A program made the translations under genes and the position numbers. Below are positions 1 through 4,805 of a stretch of DNA of 8,735 nt, one piece after another (the first letter of the stretch is position 1; each line of letters begins with the position of its first letter). The stretch comes from Methanimicrococcus sp. (GTDB lineage: Archaea; Halobacteriota; Methanosarcinia; Methanosarcinales; Methanosarcinaceae), in the NCBI GenBank assembly GCA_009776675.1, contig WRNK01000042.1:1-8735 (forward strand), in the 5' to 3' direction. The notes under the pieces are model-generated. The model was not told where the DNA came from, made no database searches, and was given only the letters and a program-made list of their open reading frames with translations.

Positions 1-1
1 C

Positions 2-247
2 GTTTGGAACGCCTTGTGCGATATTCCATACGGGAAAACGGTAACATACAAAGATATCGCACAAGCCGTTGGAAATCCAAAAGCCTGCCGCGCTGTCGGT
101 TTGGCAAATAACAAAAATCCGATTGCAATCGTTATCCCTTGCCACCGAGTGATCGGATGCAGCGGAAAACTCGTCGGGTATGCCGGCGGTCTTGATTTAA
201 AAAGAAAATTATTGGTGTTGGAAAACAAATCATTTCAAGAAAAATAA
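2..247 (+). CDS. ogt: Methylated-DNA--protein-cysteine methyltransferase, C-terminal part (5' end outside window)
   Basis: This is the DNA-repair protein that removes the alkyl group from O6-alkylguanine (and O4-alkylthymine) by irreversible transfer to its own cysteine. The open frame runs in from the left edge. The residues VWNALCDIPYGKTVTY at its beginning are the usual start of the Ada/MGMT C-terminal DNA-binding domain, so the true start lies upstream; the in-frame TTG at 14 is an internal Leu codon. The active-site motif IPCHRVI is present with the nucleophilic Cys, preceded by the RAVGLANNKNP segment (the arginine-finger and DNA-binding helix region) and followed by GYAGGLDLKRKLL, the typical C-terminal helix. 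About 81 codons are visible of the roughly 150-170 usual for the family. The gene ends in TAA, and the next gene begins 35 nt later on the same strand. Family assignment is secure; the specific symbol (ogt rather than ada-like) is a generic choice. Confidence 0.93.
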   Translation, partial: VWNALCDIPYGKTVTYKDIAQAVGNPKACRAVGLANNKNPIAIVIPCHRVIGCSGKLVGYAGGLDLKRKLLVLENKSFQEK

Positions 248-282
248 TGAGTGAAGAAGTCAGATAAAATGAGAGATTTCGT

Positions 283-630
283 ATGATAAAGCTGACAAGA
301 TTAGGCAGTAACTTCGATAGACTTAGAACATACAAAATATTCATTGACGGTGTGCATCAAGGCGGCATAAAAATAAATGAAACAAAGCACTTTACTGTAA
401 AGAGAGGCAGACATATTATTTATGCAAAAATAGATTGGTGTAGAAGCAATAAACTTCAAATTGACGTTGAGGACACAGTATTGGAACTTGAAGTTGGATC
501 GTCATTAGAAGATAAGCCGCCAGGATCCTTTCTCATGTTGTACATTACGATATTTAGGAATAGGTATCTGTGGATAAGGAAAAAGGACGACAAAAATAAC
601 ATTTTAGATAACGAAGCGGACATTCCGTAA
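283..630 (+). CDS. Small conserved hypothetical protein with a KIDWCRSNKL motif
   Basis: A 115-residue protein of unknown function. The N-terminal 75 residues read as alternating beta strands (YKIFIDGVHQGGIKINET, then FTVKRGRHIIYAKIDWCRSN), as in a small beta-sandwich resembling PEGA-like domains. A hydrophobic stretch near residues 82-97 (FLMLYITIF, then RYLWI) could be a single membrane or membrane-associated helix. It is followed by a charged tail rich in Lys and Asp. From memory, proteins of this size with a 'DWCRSNK' signature occur mainly as hypothetical proteins in Firmicutes, so lateral transfer from a bacterium is possible. The ATG at 283 has only a weak purine-rich stretch upstream (GAGAG, about 8 nt away). 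The gene may be co-transcribed with the methyltransferase gene 35 nt upstream. It ends in TAA. No function should be assumed. Confidence 0.72.
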   Translation: MIKLTRLGSNFDRLRTYKIFIDGVHQGGIKINETKHFTVKRGRHIIYAKIDWCRSNKLQIDVEDTVLELEVGSSLEDKPPGSFLMLYITIFRNRYLWIRKKDDKNNILDNEADIP

Positions 631-727
631 TGAATTTGCCAAAAATATATAGACAATATTCAATGTATTGAAATGATAAGGGACGATGAATAATAAGACA
701 AATACATTCGTTTGCATTCATTTACTT

Positions 728-1156
728 TTATTTATGCTCTTTTTTTTGCCGTTTTATTATTTCTGAAACAATTGTGCGGCTGCTGCAAAAGCTCTCGTCT
801 TTTAAAGGCAGGCGAATAATTTTTGGCGTAAAACCGCGCTTTTTCAAAGCATCTTTTAATTCTTGTTCATCAAAATGCTGGTCGTGTCCGAGAACAATAA
901 TATCGGGGCGGATGGACTCAATGGGCTCGAAATAATCTACCAAACTTCCGAGAACGGCATGATCGACCGGTTTTAATGAACGAACCATCAAAAGACGCTG
1001 CTCTTCGGGAAGAATCGGAGAAGGCTTGTGATGAACATTTCGATCTCGACTGACAATAACATACAATTCATCACCCAAAGATTTCGCCTGCTCTAAAAAA
1101 TAAAGATGGCCGGGATGAAGAAGATCAAATGTTCCTGTTGCTAAAACGCGCGTCAA
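728..1156 (-). CDS. ribL: Archaeal FAD synthase (RibL-like cytidylyltransferase family)
   Basis: A 142-residue nucleotidyltransferase of the GlyC-transferase (cytidylyltransferase-like) superfamily. RibL of Methanocaldococcus (MJ1179) transfers AMP or CMP to FMN to make FAD and pyrophosphate, and this protein matches it in length (about 150 aa) and motifs. Visible elements are GTFDLLHPGHLYFL at residues 8-21 with the HxGH nucleotide-binding motif (H14, H17), VSRDRN at 35-40, RPDIIVLGHDQ at 83-93 and SSRTIVSEI at 125-133 (the ISSTxI-type motif). Only one cysteine (C124) is present near the C-terminus. The start is TTG, chosen because the reading begins exactly at the conserved TRVLATGTFD strand and AGGTGA lies 6 nt upstream; the nearby ATG is out of frame and hits a stop. 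It lies 117 nt downstream of the histidine-kinase-like gene on the same strand. A related cytidylyltransferase such as TagD is the alternative. Confidence 0.85.
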   Translation of the reverse strand: MTRVLATGTFDLLHPGHLYFLEQAKSLGDELYVIVSRDRNVHHKPSPILPEEQRLLMVRSLKPVDHAVLGSLVDYFEPIESIRPDIIVLGHDQHFDEQELKDALKKRGFTPKIIRLPLKDESFCSSRTIVSEIIKRQKKEHK

Positions 1157-1162
1157 CCAAAA

Positions 1163-1168
1163 TCACCT
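1163..1168 (-). promoter_or_regulatory. Ribosome binding site AGGTGA that fixes the TTG start of the RibL-like gene
   Basis: The minus strand reads AGGTGATTTTGGTTG, with the TTG start 6 nt after AGGTGA. AGGTGA pairs with the 3' end of archaeal 16S rRNA (TCACCT). The kinase-like gene upstream uses GGTGATTTTTTTTG with the same 6-nt spacing. Confidence 0.7.
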
Positions 1169-1186
1169 AACATAAAAAATAAAAAA

Positions 1187-1199
1187 CTATAAAATATGG
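1187..1199 (-). promoter_or_regulatory. Possible TATA box for the RibL-like gene
   Basis: The minus strand reads ACCATATTTTATAGTTT about 30-40 nt upstream of the TTG start. That spacing would place transcription initiation just before the AGGTGA ribosome binding site, giving a very short leader. The region is uniformly A/T-rich, so the call is weak. Confidence 0.3.
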
Positions 1200-1248
1200 T
1201 TAAGTCAATCCCGACAAAATAAAAAAAGGTTTGGTTCTTTTGTTTTGG

Positions 1249-1298
1249 TCAAGATTTTGGAAAGGATTTGAAATCAAGATTTCGGAAGGGATTTAAAA
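1249..1298. repeat. 25-bp tandem duplication across the 3' end of the kinase-like gene
   Basis: Two adjacent 25-bp copies, 1249-1273 and 1274-1298, both begin TCAAGATTT and differ at three positions. The second copy (in plus orientation) contains the last codons and TGA stop of the kinase-like gene. The first lies just beyond the stop, so the gene end and stop codon have been duplicated in place, leaving a decayed copy in the intergenic gap. Confidence 0.75.
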
Positions 1299-2020
1299 AT
1301 CTGCTTATTCTCTTGCAGCAAAATTAAAGAGAATGTGGTTTGATTGTCCTTCGCTTCTTTTAATAATAATTTTCCTTCACAACGATAAGCAATTGATTTT
1401 GCGACATAAAGACACATGCTTAAAAAATTGCCGCTCATACTCAGCGAATCATTCTTTAAAATGTCATCGACGATCGATTTTGAAACAGAAAAATCTTGGA
1501 ACGTCATGTCAATGCGGCATTTTGGAACATCGTTTTCAACAAATTTTGACACTGAGAATAATGTTTCATGAGTTTCTCCTTCTCGAAAAGCATTCAAGAA
1601 AATCAACTCAAAAATTGACTGAAATGAAGCATCCGCCAAAACAAAACAATCTTCGCCGGTGACCTTAAATGAATGAGACGGATATTGTTTCGTGATCTGA
1701 TCGATCATGGAAAAGCAAGAATAAAATCCAAGGAGCCCGCCGCCGAAAACATGGGTTTCCACCTGCTTGACAAAACCGATATATTCCAAACTTTTTTGTA
1801 AAATTTCATCAATCTTGTCCAAATATTTATCATCATTTTTCAAACGATAAAGATCAAGTGCCATCAGTATCGCATTTTGATAGTTTTTTAAATCATGTCT
1901 GAAAAAATCAGAAAAACGGCACCCTAACTCACGATACCGCAATGAATAATTAGCATAGCAAGGGTTATTGTAACAGACTAACAATCGTGGTTTTTTATCG
2001 TTTTGCAAATCTTGTGTCAA
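1274..2020 (-). CDS. Short sensor histidine-kinase-like protein with degenerate ATP-binding boxes
   Basis: A 248-residue soluble protein with no membrane segment or receiver domain. Residues 36-85 form a DHp-like helix: RFSDFFRHDLKNYQNAILMAL contains an H-box-like RHD with H42, followed by a charged helix. Residues 125-235 follow the HATPase_c layout. An N-box-like FELIFLNAF (N143) precedes DFSVS near 176, where DxGxG is expected, and SGNFLSMCLYVAKSI near 196-210, where GxGLGL is expected; the end is a TTFSLILL strand. The phospho-accepting His and the N-box Asn are kept, but the glycines of G1 and G2 are replaced, so ATP binding is doubtful. It may be a pseudokinase, a phosphotransfer or dimerisation partner, or a decaying kinase. 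The N-terminal 35 residues carry three cysteines (C16, C21, C34) and match no domain I recognise. The start is TTG with GGTGA 6 nt upstream. No response regulator is adjacent. Confidence 0.78.
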   Translation of the reverse strand: MTQDLQNDKKPRLLVCYNNPCYANYSLRYRELGCRFSDFFRHDLKNYQNAILMALDLYRLKNDDKYLDKIDEILQKSLEYIGFVKQVETHVFGGGLLGFYSCFSMIDQITKQYPSHSFKVTGEDCFVLADASFQSIFELIFLNAFREGETHETLFSVSKFVENDVPKCRIDMTFQDFSVSKSIVDDILKNDSLSMSGNFLSMCLYVAKSIAYRCEGKLLLKEAKDNQTTFSLILLQENKQIFKSLPKS

Positions 2021-2097
2021 AAAAAATCACCGATAACAATTATTGTTCCTTCATAAAAATACGATTTTTACTTTTTTTAAAAAATGTTGGAAGATTT

Positions 2098-2110
2098 TTA
2101 TAATATAAAA
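2098..2110 (-). promoter_or_regulatory. Possible TATA box for the kinase-like gene
   Basis: The minus strand reads AAATTTTATATTATAAAAATC about 80-90 nt upstream of the TTG start, with a few G/C bases on the upstream side (GTACTGTC). Initiation about 25 nt downstream would give a 5' leader of roughly 50 nt. The A/T-rich surroundings keep this tentative. Confidence 0.35.
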
Positions 2111-2348
2111 TTTGACAGTACAAAGTAACATACAAACATATTATTTAAAAACGTATCCATACACATACAATTTTAATTCGGCGTAAAAACAAAAACAAAA
2201 AAAGGAAAAGAAAAGAAAGAAAATGAAAGAAAAAACGGCGTCTCTGTTTGAAAAAGAGATTATGAAAAAATGAACAAAACTGAAAAAAACGAAAAAACGA
2301 AAACTGAAAAAAGAAACAAAATGAACAAAAACGAGTTCAAAATATCGT

Positions 2349-2367
2349 ATATAACTTACAGTTATAT
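2349..2367. promoter_or_regulatory. Palindrome upstream of the homocysteine operon TATA box (candidate operator)
   Basis: ATATAACTTACAGTTATAT is a perfect inverted repeat with 7-bp arms and a 5-bp spacer. It ends 12 bp before the TATA box at 2380. This is the usual place for an archaeal activator or a repressor that blocks TBP/TFB. Its regulator is unknown. Confidence 0.45.
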
Positions 2368-2379
2368 TTCTTAGTCAAA

Positions 2380-2388
2380 TTTATATAC
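2380..2388 (+). promoter_or_regulatory. TATA box of the homocysteine operon
   Basis: TTTATATAC is a near-canonical archaeal TATA element. Initiation about 25 nt downstream (around 2410) would leave a leader of roughly 25-30 nt that contains the strong ribosome binding site AAGGAGG at 2421-2427, 10 nt before the ATG at 2438. Confidence 0.6.
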
Positions 2389-2437
2389 TTTAATAACATC
2401 CTTCAAATTCTTAGATTAAAAAGGAGGAATAAGATTT

Positions 2438-3940
2438 ATGGCAAAAACGATCGCTGAGATCAATAAAAAAATTGAGTCCGGAGATGTTTGTGTCGTCACT
2501 GCAGAAGAGATGGCCGACATTGTGGATGATATTGGTTCCGAAAAAGCCGCACTTGAAGTAGATGTTGTGACAACAGGGACTTTTGGCGCCATGTGTTCAT
2601 CAGGTGTCTTTTTGAACTTCGGCCATTCTGAAGTTCCCATTAAAATTACAAAAATGTTTATGAACAATGTGGAAGCCTACAGTGGAATTGCTGCTGTTGA
2701 TGCTTATCTCGGCGCAACTCAAGTTTCTGAAAAACTTGGGATTCAGTATGGTGGCGCTCATGTCATTGAAGATTTGATCAGCGGCAAAGAAATCGAAATT
2801 GAAGCTTTTTCATACGGAACGGACTGCTATCCAAGAACGGAATTGAAAACAACTGTGACACTGGATGATTTGAATCAAGCCATCATGGTTAATCCGAGAA
2901 ATGTTTATCAGCGCTATGACGCCGCAACAAACGGCTCCAAAAAGATTTTGCACACCTACATGGGTGAATTGCTGCCGGAGTACAAAAACGTGACATATTC
3001 GGGCGCCGGCATTTTATCGCCGCTTTCCAACGATCCGGAATACCGAACCATCGGCGCCGGAACCAAAATATTCATGGGCGGCGCTGTCGGAACGGTTGTC
3101 GGACAAGGAACGCAATGTTCCACAGCATCCGGCTATGCGACACTCATGACAACCGCCGATTTAAAGCAAATGACCAAAGAATATGTCAATGCTTCCAGTT
3201 TTAAAGGATATGGAACATCCCTTTACTTAGGAGTCGGCATTCCAATTCCGATACTGGACGCAGATATGGCAAAAGCAACGGCTGTCCGAGACAAAGATAT
3301 TAAAGTCAATATCAAAGATTACAGCATCGGCAGAAGAGACCGTCCTGCTATTCGGCAAACCACTTACGAAGAGCTGAAATCCGGAAGCGTTGAGCTTAAT
3401 GGAAAAGCTGTTCCGACATCCCCGCTTTCCAGTTTCAAAATGGCAAGAAAGGTGGCAGAACAGTTAAAGCGCCTCATCAAAGACGGTGCGTTTACGCTCG
3501 GGCAAAACACAACATCTCTGCCGGAAAAGCAAACCGCAAAGCCGATGAAAGAGACCAACACCGTTTTTCGCGTTCGTGATGTGATTGTCGAAAAACTCAT
3601 TACGGTTGAAAAGACGGAAAGTTATGTGGAAGCCGCCAAAAAGATGAAAAAGAACCAGCGAAACCACATCCCCGTTGTTTCAGAAAAACGTTTGGTCGGC
3701 ATTATCACATCATGGGACATTTCAAAAGCGGTTGCGGAAGGAAAGATTGAAACGGTAGAGAAATGCATGACAAAAAATGTCATCACTTGTACGCCGGAAG
3801 AAACCATAGACATCGTCGCCAAACGCCTCGCTGACCATCACATTTCCGCAATTCCCGTGATTGATGAAAATCAAAACGTGGTCGGCATATTAACCAGCGA
3901 GCACATCAGCAGACTCTTCACAGGAGGAAAACAAAAATGA
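2438..3940 (+). CDS. L-aspartate semialdehyde sulfurtransferase (COG1900/DUF39 with C-terminal CBS pair)
   Basis: A 500-residue cytoplasmic protein. The family (MA1821 in Methanosarcina acetivorans) makes homocysteine from aspartate semialdehyde and sulfide together with a NIL-ferredoxin partner, replacing the O-acyl-homoserine route in methanogens. Residues 1-345 or so are the DUF39 domain, with conserved cysteines in TFGAMCSSG (C53) and YGTDCYPRTE (C130), the two expected to act in sulfur transfer, and a third in GQGTQCSTASGY (C227). After a linker (about 346-375), residues 378-432 and 440-497 are tandem CBS domains (HIPVVSEKRLVGIITSWDIS; AIPVIDENQNVVGILTSEHI), which may bind an adenosyl ligand such as SAM or AMP for feedback control. 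The ATG follows AAGGAGG. The stop overlaps the ferredoxin start by 4 nt (ATGA), so the two are translationally coupled. Assignment is by family knowledge; the regulatory role of the CBS pair is inference. Confidence 0.92.
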   Translation: MAKTIAEINKKIESGDVCVVTAEEMADIVDDIGSEKAALEVDVVTTGTFGAMCSSGVFLNFGHSEVPIKITKMFMNNVEAYSGIAAVDAYLGATQVSEKLGIQYGGAHVIEDLISGKEIEIEAFSYGTDCYPRTELKTTVTLDDLNQAIMVNPRNVYQRYDAATNGSKKILHTYMGELLPEYKNVTYSGAGILSPLSNDPEYRTIGAGTKIFMGGAVGTVVGQGTQCSTASGYATLMTTADLKQMTKEYVNASSFKGYGTSLYLGVGIPIPILDADMAKATAVRDKDIKVNIKDYSIGRRDRPAIRQTTYEELKSGSVELNGKAVPTSPLSSFKMARKVAEQLKRLIKDGAFTLGQNTTSLPEKQTAKPMKETNTVFRVRDVIVEKLITVEKTESYVEAAKKMKKNQRNHIPVVSEKRLVGIITSWDISKAVAEGKIETVEKCMTKNVITCTPEETIDIVAKRLADHHISAIPVIDENQNVVGILTSEHISRLFTGGKQK

Positions 3941-4335
3941 AATTAAAAATCACATTTCCGGAGGAGCGTGTCAAATCCCCCGTCCTTTCGGAAGTCGTTT
4001 TAAAAACCGGCATCCTTGTCAGTATCATATCCACACACGTTGATTCGAGCGGTGGCGAGATGATCATTGAAATCACCGACCATAACTTTGAAACAATCAA
4101 AAAAGAACTGACAGAAAGAGGCGCCTCCGTTACAATTTTGAGTGCCCTCATCCTCCGAAATAAAAATGAATGCGTTGAATGCGGCGGCTGTATTTCCGTG
4201 TGTCCCGCCGGAGTTTTTGCCTTTGACAAAGACTGGAATCTCACAGACGATACACAAAAATGTATCAAATGCGGTCTTTGTATCGGCATGTGCCCGCATC
4301 AAGCCCTGTCTTTTGAAAATACGGAAATCGATTAA
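3937..4335 (+). CDS. NIL-domain 2[4Fe-4S] ferredoxin, iron-sulfur subunit of the homocysteine-forming system
   Basis: A 132-residue protein with an N-terminal NIL domain (about residues 1-73), an ACT-like fold first seen in methionine ABC transporters that binds small ligands. A bacterial-type ferredoxin domain follows, with two complete cluster motifs: C79-x2-C82-x2-C85-x3-C89-P and C109-x2-C112-x2-C115-x3-C119-P. MA1822, its Methanosarcina counterpart, is needed with the DUF39 protein for homocysteine synthesis. It probably supplies electrons to reduce a persulfide or disulfide on the sulfurtransferase, or helps in sulfide transfer. The ATG overlaps the stop of the upstream gene in ATGA, and GGAGG (3922-3926, inside the upstream gene) lies about 10 nt before it. 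The gene ends in TAA, with a hairpin 14 nt downstream. Confidence 0.93.
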   Translation: MKLKITFPEERVKSPVLSEVVLKTGILVSIISTHVDSSGGEMIIEITDHNFETIKKELTERGASVTILSALILRNKNECVECGGCISVCPAGVFAFDKDWNLTDDTQKCIKCGLCIGMCPHQALSFENTEID

Positions 4336-4349
4336 AAAATTAAAATCGA

Positions 4350-4389
4350 CCACGATAAAAAGAAAAAAGAAAGATTTTTTTTATCGTGG
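4350..4389 (+). terminator. Hairpin with U-run after the homocysteine operon
   Basis: Arms CCACGATAAAAA (4350-4361) and TTTTTATCGTGG (4378-4389) are a perfect 12-bp inverted repeat with a 16-nt A-rich loop. It starts 14 nt after the ferredoxin stop, and the right arm is preceded by extra T's giving a T8 tract. It lacks a T-run after the stem, so it may be a 3'-end stabilising or pausing element rather than a classic terminator. It could also work on the opposite strand. Confidence 0.5.
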
Positions 4390-4422
4390 ACAAAAACAAA
4401 AATGAAGAAACAATGTTCTTTG

Positions 4423-4594
4423 CATAAAAAAAAGAAGAAAAAACGTTTACACAAAAAAGAAAAGAAGAAGAAAACGTTTACATAAAAAAGAAAAGAAGAA
4501 AAAACGTTTACACAAAAAAGAAAAGAAGAAAAAACGTTTACACAAAAAAGAAAAGAAGAAAAAACGTTTACATTAAAAGAAAAGAAGAAGAAAA
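4423..4594. repeat. 30-bp A/G-rich tandem repeat array, five copies plus one degenerate
   Basis: Copies of a unit built on CGTTTACACAAAAAAG followed by AAAAGAAGAAAAAA begin at 4444, 4475, 4505, 4535 and 4565. Spacing is 31, 30, 30 and 30 bp. A shorter degenerate copy (CAT followed by an A/G tract) precedes them near 4423. Copies 2-4 differ only at CAC/CAT. There are no unique spacers, so this is not a CRISPR array. Read in the CGT TTA CAC frame, the unit would encode KRLHKKEKKK. Confidence 0.85.
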
Positions 4595-4613
4595 AATCAT
4601 CCTCTTCTTTGAT

Positions 4614-4701
4614 TCTCTTTTTTAGTTTTCAAAATCTCTTTTTTTATTTTTTCAGAATCTCTTTTTTATTTTTTCAAAGTCTCTTTTTTATTTCCATGTT
4701 A
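4614..4701. repeat. 22-bp pyrimidine-rich tandem repeat
   Basis: Four degenerate copies of TCTCTTTTTTATTTTTTCARA start at 4614, 4635, 4658 and 4680 (21-23 bp apart). On the plus strand they give several U6-U7 runs, suitable for archaeal factor-dependent or oligo-U termination of the ferredoxin transcript. On the minus strand they are a purine-rich 3' untranslated region of the surface-protein gene. Confidence 0.65.
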
Positions 4702-4718
4702 TTTTCTGATCCTCTTCC

Positions 4719-4805
4719 TTATTTTTTTTCTTGCTCTTCTTCATCCTCATCATCCCGTCTGCAAAGCCAAATAATCAGGAAAGGAACGAGCAGAAGAAGC
4801 AGTGC
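4719..4805 (-). other. In-frame extension of the surface-protein gene beyond TAG: second half of a membrane anchor and acidic tail
   Basis: After the TAG at 4808-4806 the same reading frame stays open for 28 codons to TAA (4721-4719). It encodes ALLLLLVPFLIIWLC, then RRDDEDEEEQEKK. Together with WMLPLLII just before the TAG, this makes a complete hydrophobic helix of about 24 positions, with an Arg-Arg stop-transfer and a charged cytoplasmic tail. That is the expected C-terminal anchor of an archaeal surface protein. Readthrough or pyrrolysine insertion at UAG would give a 1078-residue anchored protein. Otherwise this is the remnant of an anchor cut by a nonsense mutation. Confidence 0.7.

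Larger units (their letters stand above)
2021..2437. other. A-rich divergent intergenic region
   Basis: This gap separates the minus-strand kinase-like gene from the plus-strand homocysteine operon. It holds a TATA-like motif for each direction, a palindrome beside the plus-strand TATA box, and a strongly A/G-biased stretch at about 2180-2340 in which AAAATGAACAAAA occurs twice (about 2267 and 2318). The short Lys-rich frames in it (16 codons from 2223, 34 codons from 2270) have no ribosome binding site and look like by-products of base composition. No RNA gene was recognised. Confidence 0.6.
4336..4718. other. Convergent intergenic region with opposite purine and pyrimidine tracts
   Basis: This lies between the plus-strand ferredoxin gene and the minus-strand surface-protein gene. 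From left to right it holds the hairpin, about 170 bp almost purely A/G on the plus strand except for the CGTTTAC blocks, then about 135 bp almost purely T/C. Each transcript therefore runs into U-rich sequence on the far side, a plausible overlapping 3' end for both genes. No convincing gene is present; the 27-codon frame at 4402-4485 has no ribosome binding site. Confidence 0.6.

Noticed and set aside
1333..1662. 109-codon plus-strand frame opposite the kinase-like gene
   Set aside because: It is antisense to a gene with recognisable domain order and a good ribosome binding site; no domain is visible in it.
2270..2374. 34-codon Lys/Asn-rich frame in the A-rich leader region
   Set aside because: There is no ribosome binding site, it overlaps the palindrome and ends just before the TATA box; its composition simply mirrors the A-rich DNA.
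4000..4353. Minus-strand frames opposite the ferredoxin gene
   Set aside because: The plus strand carries two perfect 4Fe-4S motifs and the operon overlap; the antisense frames are by-products.
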